Below are positions 1 through 7,510 of a stretch of DNA of 41,559 nucleotides, piece after piece. The DNA lies in assembly GCA_029864095.1 (NCBI GenBank), contig JAOTUB010000017.1, positions 1-41,559 on the forward strand, read 5' to 3'. How positions within the stretch are numbered: the first letter of the stretch is position 1; each line of letters starts with the position of its first letter. The stretch comes from Gammaproteobacteria bacterium. Its GTDB lineage: Bacteria > Pseudomonadota > Gammaproteobacteria > Steroidobacterales > Woeseiaceae. Both the position numbers and the translations under genes were made by a program. A model generated the notes under the pieces. It did no database searches, was not told the DNA's origin, and saw only the letters and a list, made by a program, of their open reading frames with translations.

Positions 1-2
1 AA

Positions 3-53
3 GTGTCAATCTCCGAAATTGGCGTGTTGCAGAACACGATTGCCGATGAGTGA
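3..53 (+). CDS. C-terminal tail of an upstream gene (partial)
   Basis: One reading frame is open from the window edge to a TGA at 51-53 and encodes a short tail ending in IGVLQNTIADE. It stops 9 nt before the sulfotransferase start, which fits an operon arrangement. The piece is too short to assign to a family, and another frame is also open for most of this stretch. This is a weak call. Confidence 0.3.
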   Translation: MSISEIGVLQNTIADE

Positions 54-62
54 AGCGACAGC

Positions 63-842
63 ATGTTCAAACACCTTCACATAGTCGCCTGTTCGCCACG
101 CAGCGGCACCACCCTCTTGCACGAGGCTATGGTGACGTGCTTCAGGATCGACAAGCATTACGATCATGAGGTCCGATTCAATCTCGTGTCCGCCGAGGAT
201 GGCCAGATTCTGCTGACCAAACGACCCAAGGACACGATGTATGTGCGGGCGGTCCTAGAGAGTGATCCGGAGTTCTACGTTATCTATATGATTCGCGACC
301 CGCGCGATGTCATCGTCAGTCGCCATGGCAAGAACAAGAGTATTTACTACTCCAATATTCGCTTGTGGCGGCAGATGCACGGCTACGCCAGGCGACTGTA
401 TGGCCACGAACGTTTTCTCGAGGTTCGTTACGAGGATTTCGTACGTGATCCCGATGCGACGCAGCAGAGGATTGCGGAAAAATTCCCCTGGCTGGAAAAA
501 AATCACGCCTTTTCCGAGTATCACGAGTACGCAAGCGTGTCAGAAAAATCGATTACGGCCATGCACAGTGTTCGCCCCATCGCGCCGACCAGCGTCGGCG
601 TCTGGACGCAGCATCCGGAAAGGATAAAAGGACAGCAGGAGATTCACGGCTCTTTGACACCGGACCTGATCGAATGTGGCTATGAAGCGACGGCCGATTG
701 GGAGCAGGTGCTCGAGTCGGTGACGCCCGATTTTTCCAGGAGCCGTTACCCCGAGAAACTGTACTTCTGGTCCCGAATTTCCCAACATATCAATGCGCTG
801 CGCAAGATCGCGATGTATCGTCGCCTGCGACGGTCGGCATGA
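63..842 (+). CDS. Sulfotransferase family protein
   Basis: A 259-residue predicted cytosolic PAPS-dependent sulfotransferase that would move sulfate from PAPS to a hydroxyl or amino group of a glycan or small molecule. The 5'-phosphosulfate-binding loop SPRSGTT is at residues 11-17. The 3'-phosphate-binding segment IRDPRDVIVSRH is at residues 77-88 and carries the usual Arg and Ser. Length is normal for the single-domain family. It is followed 18 nt later by a glycosyltransferase on the same strand, and an unrelated second sulfotransferase lies just beyond, so the probable job is sulfation of a surface or secreted glycan. The acceptor cannot be read from the sequence. Confidence 0.85.
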   Translation: MFKHLHIVACSPRSGTTLLHEAMVTCFRIDKHYDHEVRFNLVSAEDGQILLTKRPKDTMYVRAVLESDPEFYVIYMIRDPRDVIVSRHGKNKSIYYSNIRLWRQMHGYARRLYGHERFLEVRYEDFVRDPDATQQRIAEKFPWLEKNHAFSEYHEYASVSEKSITAMHSVRPIAPTSVGVWTQHPERIKGQQEIHGSLTPDLIECGYEATADWEQVLESVTPDFSRSRYPEKLYFWSRISQHINALRKIAMYRRLRRSA

Positions 843-860
843 AGTCAACCGGAGTTATCG

Positions 861-1745
861 ATGTCAGGGTTCCGTGAGTCGGTCGTCAGTCTGTTCTATC
901 GGGTCGCTGTATCGGGCGCGTTGCCGGTCTCGTGGTTTCGTGACGTCGATCCGTCAACCGTCGAGAAGGCTAAGAAGACCGGCAAGCTCAAGCTCGAGAT
1001 CGTCAGTCACTGCTGGCGCTACGGTCACTTTCTGACGTATCAGCTCAGCTCGCTTGTCAATCACCGCACCGAGAAGCTCGATATCACGATGACCGTGTTC
1101 CACGTGCCCGACGATGAAATCGTTACCCGGGTGCTCGACTACTTCGGCCGTATGGACGTCCCGGGTGTGACCTGGAACTGGCAGTCGCTGCCAAAAGAAA
1201 AGCTTTTCCGCCGCAGTATTGGCCGAAACCTGGCCGCAAAGGAAACCGAGGCGGACTGGATCTGGTTCACAGACGCCGACATCATCTTTCACGAGAACTG
1301 TCTCGATACCCTGGCCGATCTGCTGCAAGGTCGCGACGACGGCCTCGTGCATCCGAACATCGGGTTGGGCACGTCGCTGTTGCCCGAAGATGATGCCATT
1401 CTCGAAAAAGGCCGCGAAGGCCCGAATCTACTCGAGATTCCGATTGACCGGTTCAAGCCGTATGGCGGGCCGCGCAAGAAGGCCAAAGGGCCTCACCAGA
1501 TCACACACGGCGACATCGCGCGTGCCTGTGGCTACTGCGATTCGATTAAACACTATCAGACGCCAGCTGAGCGTTGGATGAAGACTTACGAGGACAGGGC
1601 GTTCCGGTGGTTAATCGGCACGCACGGCACGCCTCTCGACATTCCCAACGTGTGCCAGATTCGGCACATCGTCAAAGGTCGTTACAAGAAGGATTCTTTT
1701 TTCACGAAAATTCGCAAGTTTATCCGCAAGAGCCAGGACGACTAG
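861..1745 (+). CDS. GT-A fold (family 2-like) glycosyltransferase
   Basis: A 294-residue protein that would transfer a sugar from a nucleotide-sugar donor. The core reads WIWFTDADIIF with the metal-binding DxD at residues 138-140. It is preceded by a region typical of family 2-like enzymes, in which numbers and distances in a glycan are handled by a Rossmann-like half (residues about 45-130). A CGGAG ribosome-binding site lies about 7 nt before the ATG. The gene ends tail to tail with the minus-strand sulfotransferase, sharing 4 nt (1742-1745). The C-terminus is basic (KIRKFIRKSQDD) and no membrane segment is evident. Its placement between two sulfotransferases points to a sulfated polysaccharide or glycolipid. 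The sugar is unknown. Confidence 0.75.
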   Translation: MSGFRESVVSLFYRVAVSGALPVSWFRDVDPSTVEKAKKTGKLKLEIVSHCWRYGHFLTYQLSSLVNHRTEKLDITMTVFHVPDDEIVTRVLDYFGRMDVPGVTWNWQSLPKEKLFRRSIGRNLAAKETEADWIWFTDADIIFHENCLDTLADLLQGRDDGLVHPNIGLGTSLLPEDDAILEKGREGPNLLEIPIDRFKPYGGPRKKAKGPHQITHGDIARACGYCDSIKHYQTPAERWMKTYEDRAFRWLIGTHGTPLDIPNVCQIRHIVKGRYKKDSFFTKIRKFIRKSQDD

Positions 1746-2326
1746 GTCTTCAACAGCTTTTTGAGGAAATTTTTTATGCTGCGCGAGAGGCTCGCCTTGT
1801 TCGCATGCGGGAACGGCTTGTCCGGAATGTCGTGTCCAAGAAATGAACACAATTTGTCCCAGCCATCGCCTTTCGGCAAGTCAAAGATGAGCAAATCGTC
1901 GGGGCGGTCCTTGAAGTACTCCAGAACTTCACGGTTGTGGCGTTTATAGCGGGCGATGTAAGTCTCTTCATTACCTTCCGGGCAACCCGCGTCCTCGCCA
2001 TAGATCCAACGCCGCATCGGTGTTTCGGTGCGTGCAAAGTCTCTGACCTGACTGCGAATCCACTCCTTGGACGGCCTGCGTGTCAGTATGAATTTGCTGC
2101 CGGGGAACCGCTCGTCGAGTTCCTTGTAAAGAATCGGCCAGGGGTTGTCTTCGAACGCGTCAAAGTTTTTGACCTTCGCGTACGCCATCTCGTGCACCTT
2201 GTCTGCGATAGCGGGATCTTTTGTGCCGAATGAACCCGTGACGCGATAGCCGAGCTGCTCGAGCGCACGTTCGAGACTCGTCGTGCCGGTCTTGTGAAAA
2301 CCGATGCAGAATACCTTGGGTTTCAT
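1742..2326 (-). CDS. Sulfotransferase family protein (second type)
   Basis: A 194-residue protein with the N-terminal phosphosulfate-binding loop GFHKTGTTSLERAL at residues 9-22. This form (HKTGTTS) marks the short sulfotransferase group (Sulfotransfer_4-like). A conserved RRPSKEWIRS segment would bind the 3'-phosphate of PAPS. It differs clearly from the sulfotransferase at 63-842, so it is not a local duplication. It converges on the glycosyltransferase with a 4-nt overlap and starts 20 nt downstream of the flavin reductase gene on the same strand, so it may be read through from that promoter. The acceptor is unknown. Confidence 0.82.
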   Translation of the reverse strand: MKPKVFCIGFHKTGTTSLERALEQLGYRVTGSFGTKDPAIADKVHEMAYAKVKNFDAFEDNPWPILYKELDERFPGSKFILTRRPSKEWIRSQVRDFARTETPMRRWIYGEDAGCPEGNEETYIARYKRHNREVLEYFKDRPDDLLIFDLPKGDGWDKLCSFLGHDIPDKPFPHANKASLSRSIKNFLKKLLKT

Positions 2327-2346
2327 GGGAGAGTTCCGATCCGCAA

Positions 2347-2868
2347 CTAGTCGGTAGAGTCGGCGACCGTCCCGTATTGGCCGTCACTAAACAGCAAAGG
2401 CCGGCCGCCGTTAGAGCAATGCTTCTCGACCTCGCCGATAATAATGTAATGGTCGCCGCACTCGAGCACCGCGCGCGTGCGGCACTCGAAACATGCGATG
2501 GTGCCGGGAAAAATGGGCACGCCCCTGTCCGACAGTTCGAACTCAATGCCAGCGAACAGCGTATGGTCCGACAATGCGAAATGCGCTGACAGCGATTGCT
2601 GCTCGGCGTTCAGGACATTGATCGCGAAATATTCCGCGTCCAGATAGGCCTGCAGCGAATTCGACACTTTCGCGATATTCCACAACACGAGCGGCGGCTC
2701 GAGGGATACTGAGCTGAAGCTGTTGGCCGTAATGCCACAGGGGCCCTCGCTGCCCTGGCAGGTCACGATGGTCACGCCCGTGGCGAACCGGCTCAGCGAT
2801 TGACGTAGTTCCAAAGGCATTAGAGCAGGGCCATTGCCGGTTTCGCTTGTTTTGGTCTTGTTTTTCAT
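2347..2868 (-). CDS. Flavin reductase-like FMN-binding protein
   Basis: A 173-residue protein of the flavin reductase-like FMN split-barrel family (HpaC/RutF type), which reduces FMN or FAD with NAD(P)H for partner monooxygenases. Family signatures are FATGVTIVTC near residue 32, GITANSFSSVSLEPPLVLWNI around residues 45-65, the central FAINVL, and the late GDHYIIIGEVE. Length is normal. It is transcribed divergently from a MarR regulator, and the 41-nt gap holds a perfect AT-rich palindrome, so regulation by that MarR protein is likely. No two-component monooxygenase lies beside it, so the partner is unknown. Confidence 0.85.
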   Translation of the reverse strand: MKNKTKTSETGNGPALMPLELRQSLSRFATGVTIVTCQGSEGPCGITANSFSSVSLEPPLVLWNIAKVSNSLQAYLDAEYFAINVLNAEQQSLSAHFALSDHTLFAGIEFELSDRGVPIFPGTIACFECRTRAVLECGDHYIIIGEVEKHCSNGGRPLLFSDGQYGTVADSTD

Positions 2869-2909
2869 TAATATCTAAATTATTAATATATTAACTATCT
2901 TGTCTGCTC
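2868..2909. promoter_or_regulatory. Probable MarR operator and divergent promoter
   Basis: The short gap between the flavin reductase and marR-like starts is almost entirely A/T. It contains the perfect 12-bp palindrome TTAATATATTAA at 2883-2894. Its left half TTAATAT also occurs at 2868-2874, 15 bp away. MarR dimers typically bind AT-rich palindromes in divergent promoters of this kind. No ribosome-binding site is clear before the MarR ATG, so one transcript may be nearly leaderless. Confidence 0.6.
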
Positions 2910-3356
2910 ATGGCCATTGATCAATTCAGCCGCTCTTTGCCGATGATGCTGCACCGCACGCTGGACGCAGTTATGCCTAGGTTTCGGAAGATATTCAATG
3001 ACTTTGGACTCACCGAGCCACAGGGGCGGGTGCTGCGGGTGCTCTGGGAACGCGAAGACATCGCGCTGGGGGACCTGGCGAAGCTGACGTTGATCGCAAC
3101 GCCTAGCCTCGTCGGCATCGTCGATCGCCTGAGCTCGATGGCGCTTGTGGCACGCAAACGCTCCGAGCAAGATCGCCGCGTCGTGTATGTCGTCGCAACC
3201 GACAAAGGCCGCACGATGCAGGCTGAGATCATGCCGAAGGTGGCGATTGCCTACGCGAGCCTGAAACAGTCGGTCGATGCACAGTTGTGGAGCCAGGTCC
3301 TCGATGGGTTGCAGCAGATTGCGACTGTCGCTGACGCGGCGAAGCATGATGGCTAA
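2910..3356 (+). CDS. MarR family transcriptional regulator
   Basis: A 148-residue winged-helix regulator. The N-terminal dimerisation helix (residues 1-33) is followed by a helix-turn-helix at about residues 48-72 (DIALGDLAKLTLIATPSLVGIVDRL). The wing that follows contains the family pattern RKRSEQDRRVVYVVATDKG. Length is typical. It probably represses itself and the divergent flavin reductase through the palindrome at 2883-2894. The ligand is unknown, though phenolic compounds are common for this family when a flavin reductase is the target. Confidence 0.88.
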   Translation: MAIDQFSRSLPMMLHRTLDAVMPRFRKIFNDFGLTEPQGRVLRVLWEREDIALGDLAKLTLIATPSLVGIVDRLSSMALVARKRSEQDRRVVYVVATDKGRTMQAEIMPKVAIAYASLKQSVDAQLWSQVLDGLQQIATVADAAKHDG

Positions 3357-3397
3357 GCTATGCTATCCGAATCCCGGTTAGTGAATTCGAGCGAGAT

Positions 3398-4408
3398 TTG
3401 ATGATGTTGTCGGCGTTACGCCTGGTCCTCGTTGCATGCATGATGCTCGCGCAGAATGCCCATGCGCATGGCGGCGTCGTAGAGGAAGAAGACCTATGCG
3501 TCATAAAGGTCAATTACCTGCGTGGTCACTTCAAGATCTATCAGCCGCTGACCGATGGACACAAAGAATTTTGCGAGGACCTGCCGAATGCGACGGAGAG
3601 CGTTTTCGTCATGGAATACCTGCACGATGGTCTCGCGAACGCCTCCGTGGACTTCCGCATAATTCGGGATGTAACCGGCAAAGGCCGCTTTGCTCGCTGG
3701 GAGGACATCGCTGCGCTCGAAGATTTGGATAGTGCGACGGTCTTCTATCAAGCGCCGGCCATAGAGCCTGATGTCTTGACCGTGATTCATGACTTTGCTG
3801 AAGATGGGAATTACATTGGTATTGTGACGGCCAACGTCGATGGCGCCGAGCAGATCTACCGCGCAGTCTTCCCGTTCGAGGTCGGATTTATCGGGCTGGG
3901 CTATTGGCCAGTGTTCATCGTGCTCCTGATCGCGATTCAGATTCAGTATCTGATAATGAGTGGCCGTATCGCGCGTTGGCGCAACCAACGCAAAGTACCG
4001 GGGCCGAAAGCGAAAATCGTAACGCTCTTGATCGTCATCTTTGTGCCGATGTTGTCGATGAACGATGCGGACGCCGAGAGCGGACAAGAGTGGGTTTCCG
4101 AACGAGCCATTTATCAGCTCAGGTTCGAAAGTTCGCTCGAGCCCATCGAAATCAATCAAATGCATTCCTGGTTGCTGTATGTGAGCGCTGACGGCAAGCC
4201 GGTCAGCGGGGCGACAATATCGGTTGTTGGCGGCATGCCCGCGCACGACCATGGATTGCCGACGCGGCCGCGCATCACCGAGGAATTGGGTCAGGGTGCT
4301 TATCGACTCGAAGGCATGCGTTTTCATATGAGCGGCGTCTGGGAGGTGTCGATCAACATCGAGGCCAACGGCAAGACCGACACCGTAGTTATTGCGTTGA
4401 CGGTGTGA
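3398..4408 (+). CDS. Two-part exported membrane protein with FixH/YtkA-like C-terminal domain
   Basis: A 336-residue protein. An N-terminal signal peptide (about residues 1-23, ending AHAHG) leads into a soluble domain with two cysteines. A membrane segment follows at about 168-187 (YWPVFIVLLIAIQIQYLI), then a basic loop, then a second hydrophobic stretch at about 204-220 ending in an ADAES site that itself resembles a signal peptide. The last 110 residues contain MPAHDHGLPTRP and GMRFHMSGVWEV, the pattern of small FixH/YtkA-like extracytoplasmic domains. It therefore looks like two exported proteins joined in frame. Its stop overlaps the GTG start of the di-haem peroxidase by 4 nt, so the two are co-translated and probably work together in the periplasm. 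The exact role is unknown; metal or haem handling is a guess. Confidence 0.6.
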   Translation: MMMLSALRLVLVACMMLAQNAHAHGGVVEEEDLCVIKVNYLRGHFKIYQPLTDGHKEFCEDLPNATESVFVMEYLHDGLANASVDFRIIRDVTGKGRFARWEDIAALEDLDSATVFYQAPAIEPDVLTVIHDFAEDGNYIGIVTANVDGAEQIYRAVFPFEVGFIGLGYWPVFIVLLIAIQIQYLIMSGRIARWRNQRKVPGPKAKIVTLLIVIFVPMLSMNDADAESGQEWVSERAIYQLRFESSLEPIEINQMHSWLLYVSADGKPVSGATISVVGGMPAHDHGLPTRPRITEELGQGAYRLEGMRFHMSGVWEVSINIEANGKTDTVVIALTV

Positions 4409-5646
4409 GCACAATCGAGGCAAAAACCCGCGTCGTGATCGCATCGCTCGTCGTCATTGCGGTTGTTCTGGCAGCGGCGGGGTTGCTGCAATACCGGTCG
4501 GCGAATCCGCAGCCATGGACCGAGGCGGAAGTCGCGATACTGCGCTCGCTGTGGATAGGCAGCCTGCCGCCTTTGCCGGCCGACCCGACCAACGCCGTGG
4601 CCGATAACCCGACGGCGGCCGAGTTCGGTCACCGGCTGTTCTTCGATCCGCGACTGAGCGGCACAGGCGGAATCTCCTGCTCGACGTGCCATCAACCGAT
4701 ACGGCGGTTTACCGACGGGCTCGCGAAGGGCCAGGCGATCGGCACGTCGAAGCGTAATACGCGCAGTATCGTCGGTGTAGCCTATAGCCCGTGGCTTTAC
4801 TGGGACGGCCGGCGCGATAGTTTGTGGTCACAAGCCCTGTCGCCGCTCGAAGATCCCGTCGAGCATGGTGGCAATCGCGAGCAGTATGCGCAGTTCGTCG
4901 CGGCCGATCCGACGTATCGCGCCAGCTACGAATCAGTATTCGGCGAGTTTCCGAACCTTGCGAAGGGTGACGCGGTCAGCCGGGTATTCTCTAACATCGG
5001 CAAAGCGATCGCTGCTTATGAACGCCTGCTGCTGCCGGGACCGTCGCGGTTCGATGCCTACGTCGATGCAGTGATGGCCGGCGATGTAGCGGCGCAGCGG
5101 TCTGCTTTTTCGGCCGATGAAATAAACGGACTGAGGTTGTTCATTGGCGAAGCCGCATGCACCCAATGTCATAACGGGCCGCTGTTTACGAATCATGAGT
5201 TTCACAACACGGGCGTGTTGGCGTTTCCGGGCGAGGTCCCGGACAAAGGGCGAGTCCTGGGCGCACGCGAGGTGCTGTCCGATCCGTTCAATTGTCTGGG
5301 CAATTACAGCGATGATGTTGACAAGAACTGCGCAGAGCTCGAATTCGCACGAACCGGCCCTGAACTCATCGGCGCAATGCGCACTCCGTCATTGCGCAAC
5401 CTCGAAAATACGGGTCCTTTCATGCATAAGGGGCAACTGACGTCGCTAGCCGAAGTGCTCCGCCATTACAACGACGCACCACCGTCGATGATTGGACACA
5501 GCGAGGCAAAACCGTTGCAGCTCAACAAGCGCGAGCTGCGTCAGCTCGAAGCGTTCCTCGAGACCCTGGCCGCGCCGCTCGCCACTGCCGAGAAGTGGTT
5601 AGCTCCGCCAGCAACCAACGTTGCGACCAATACCAACGAGGAATAG
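4405..5646 (+). CDS. Di-haem cytochrome c peroxidase / MauG-like protein
   Basis: A 413-residue periplasmic di-haem protein anchored by an N-terminal membrane segment (residues about 9-27). Two c-type haem sites are visible: CSTCH at residues 92-96 and CTQCH at 252-256, with the spacing of the CcpA/MauG family. The pattern HRLFFDPRLSGTGGISCSTCH is typical. Such proteins reduce hydrogen peroxide or oxidise a partner protein. The start is GTG inside the upstream gene's stop (GTGA overlap), which argues for tight coupling to the FixH-like protein. The 3' end overlaps the convergent lipoprotein gene by 48 nt. MauG-type and peroxidase-type activity cannot be told apart from sequence alone. Confidence 0.85.
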   Translation: MSTIEAKTRVVIASLVVIAVVLAAAGLLQYRSANPQPWTEAEVAILRSLWIGSLPPLPADPTNAVADNPTAAEFGHRLFFDPRLSGTGGISCSTCHQPIRRFTDGLAKGQAIGTSKRNTRSIVGVAYSPWLYWDGRRDSLWSQALSPLEDPVEHGGNREQYAQFVAADPTYRASYESVFGEFPNLAKGDAVSRVFSNIGKAIAAYERLLLPGPSRFDAYVDAVMAGDVAAQRSAFSADEINGLRLFIGEAACTQCHNGPLFTNHEFHNTGVLAFPGEVPDKGRVLGAREVLSDPFNCLGNYSDDVDKNCAELEFARTGPELIGAMRTPSLRNLENTGPFMHKGQLTSLAEVLRHYNDAPPSMIGHSEAKPLQLNKRELRQLEAFLETLAAPLATAEKWLAPPATNVATNTNEE

Positions 5647-6438
5647 CAGCGCGATCAGTGGCAACGCGAATCCACCACCGCCCCCGGAGCCGGGACGCCA
5701 CTCGACCTGAGCGCGCTGTCCGCTCTCGACTTCTTCGCGAAAACCCTCCAGTTCCTTGTCGAGATTGACGATCATGTCGTCGGTGGCGGCCACAAATCCG
5801 GCACTGCGCAATTTGCGCAGGTCCTGTTTGTTGTCCATCAGCGTCGCGTTGCGCTGATCATTGTGTGTGCCTGGCGCGCGGAATAGCAGTTTGGCAGTCT
5901 CAACATCGAATACGGCTGTATCGATCATTGTCTGGACTTCATTGGTGTTGCCCTTGACGACCAAGGCACCGACGATGGTCCAGTACAGCAGCGCGCTATC
6001 ACGCTCGCCAGAGAAGGAAATCTGGTCATAGGACACGAGCGCCATGACGTCGACACCATACAGTGCGGCAACCTGGCGCATGCCCTGAACCCCTCGTGCA
6101 GAGCGCATGTAGGTGTCCGGAATCGCGTCAATGGACTGTACATAGTCCCGATCGCGGAACGCATCGGCAACGTGCTCCATCAGCTCCTGCTTCTCGGCGG
6201 CCGAAATGTCCTCGCTGTTTGGCGACGGGACAAACGCGATACCGACGCGAAGCGGCAGATTCAGATAAGGCAGGCGCTCATCAACGGCAGGTGGCCTCTC
6301 GCCATTCGGATACAGAAAATCCACGAGGCTGCTCGAGGCACCCTCGCGTGTCTTCTCGTACCCAGGGCCCATCCACAGGGACGTACAGCCGGAAATAAGT
6401 ACCAGTATCAGCGTCACTGTCAGGATTTGAATTCTCAT
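5599..6438 (-). CDS. Rhombotarget lipoprotein (GlyGly-CTERM)
   Basis: A 279-residue lipoprotein with lipobox LISGC (Cys18). The C-terminus has a glycine-rich linker GSGGGGG, a hydrophobic helix FALPLIALLFLVGIG and a short tail: the GlyGly-CTERM sorting signal cleaved by the rhomboid protease rhombosortase. A lipobox plus this tail matches the family known as rhombotarget lipoprotein. The mature body (about residues 60-220) has a fold reminiscent of outer-membrane assembly lipoproteins, including a Val-Gly-Ile-Ala-Phe-Val strand and a DxMALVSYDQ segment. A GGAGG ribosome-binding site precedes the ATG. The gene overlaps the convergent peroxidase gene by 48 nt. No rhombosortase is encoded in this window. 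Molecular role unknown. Confidence 0.85.
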   Translation of the reverse strand: MRIQILTVTLILVLISGCTSLWMGPGYEKTREGASSSLVDFLYPNGERPPAVDERLPYLNLPLRVGIAFVPSPNSEDISAAEKQELMEHVADAFRDRDYVQSIDAIPDTYMRSARGVQGMRQVAALYGVDVMALVSYDQISFSGERDSALLYWTIVGALVVKGNTNEVQTMIDTAVFDVETAKLLFRAPGTHNDQRNATLMDNKQDLRKLRSAGFVAATDDMIVNLDKELEGFREEVESGQRAQVEWRPGSGGGGGFALPLIALLFLVGIGRNVGCWRS

Positions 6439-6472
6439 GTCTGTCCTCCAATAGGCTGCTCATCTAGTAGTA

Positions 6473-7510
6473 CTAGCAAAGACGTGAAGCCGGCTCGCCC
6501 AGATTCAGCTGCAGCGTTCTCTCGAGGAAATCGCGCAACGCAGGCAACGTGCCCCGATCGATGACATTCAATGCGGGCAGTCCTGCAAGCTTCCTGACGA
6601 GATCGACAGCTGCCGATGTGTTGGCAGCCGGTCCGGCTACGAGGTCCGGCGTTATTCCAAAGGCCTGCCGGACGCCGACAACTGCGTAAGGATCTGATGC
6701 ACACAGTATCGTGCAGCAGATCGTGTCGCCCAGTTCGTCGATCGCGGCGTCGCCATTGTAGGGTTCAAGTGGTGACGCACCTGCTTCGGCGACCAGAAAG
6801 TCCGGTTTCAGATCATTGATGCGGCTCAGCAGAGGCCTGATCGCTTGACGAAACTCGTCCGGCGGCACAACCGTGGACGGCAGGCCCACGTCAACGAAGT
6901 CGAAAATCGTGTTCGCGCCGGCTCGCTTGAAGCTAGCGATATCGCGGTAGCGACCGGCCCCTGTAAGCTTGGCGCCGACAACCCTGTAGCCTGCCGATGA
7001 CAGCAGCTTGCATACCCGCCGTCCGGTTACGGTCTTGCCGGCCGACATCGAGGTGCCGACGAGCAAGATTGTCGGTATCGAGAACTTCGAGGGTTTTGCG
7101 CGAATGGCAAACTGGCGCATCGTGACTTTGTTGCCGTCCCTGACAATGTGGCCACGGTAGACGAGCGACATCGGACTCGGCAGCGTGCATGCGAAAGAAG
7201 TGAACCAGCCGAACAAGCCTGCGGCCGTTAGCGCATGCATCCGGCCATTCCTGACGTCTTTGTAGCTGCCAACGCCCTCGAGGGTCGCCGCGCGCTCGCC
7301 CAGCGCACCGACAATCTCGTCGCCGGGCCGCACGGGTAGCATCGCGCCGGAACAGCTCTCAACCACGTATAGCTCGGATGCCGGGCCAGCAACCTCTGCC
7401 TGCACGTAGTCGCCGCTTGCCCAATCCTCGTGCCGCAGCGCGCGAACGTCATAGGGATTCGTCTCGAAGTCTGCAATGCGCGCGAGCGAAGCGAGAAAAG
7501 TCTGTGTCAT
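6473..7510 (-). CDS. P-loop NTPase domain protein, DUF1611-like
   Basis: A 345-residue protein with an N-terminal barrel-like half (1-140) and a C-terminal P-loop half with Walker A GTSMSAGKT at 152-160. Downstream come GAKLTGAGRYRD and a DFLVAEAGASPLEPYNGD strand resembling DUF1611 / dethiobiotin-synthetase-like proteins, some of which (DgcN) work in D-amino acid metabolism. The ATG overlaps the stop of the M20 peptidase gene by 4 nt, so the pair is co-translated. The combination suggests modification of an N-acylated or gamma-glutamyl amino acid, with the peptidase cutting it. The family link is from recognised pattern, not from a search, and the reaction is unknown. Confidence 0.55.
   Translation of the reverse strand: MTQTFLASLARIADFETNPYDVRALRHEDWASGDYVQAEVAGPASELYVVESCSGAMLPVRPGDEIVGALGERAATLEGVGSYKDVRNGRMHALTAAGLFGWFTSFACTLPSPMSLVYRGHIVRDGNKVTMRQFAIRAKPSKFSIPTILLVGTSMSAGKTVTGRRVCKLLSSAGYRVVGAKLTGAGRYRDIASFKRAGANTIFDFVDVGLPSTVVPPDEFRQAIRPLLSRINDLKPDFLVAEAGASPLEPYNGDAAIDELGDTICCTILCASDPYAVVGVRQAFGITPDLVAGPAANTSAAVDLVRKLAGLPALNVIDRGTLPALRDFLERTLQLNLGEPASRLC

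Noticed and set aside
3494..4444. Minus-strand frame of 316 codons opposite the FixH-like gene
   Set aside because: The translation lacks recognisable motifs, while the plus-strand frame has a signal peptide, membrane segments and coupling to the next gene.
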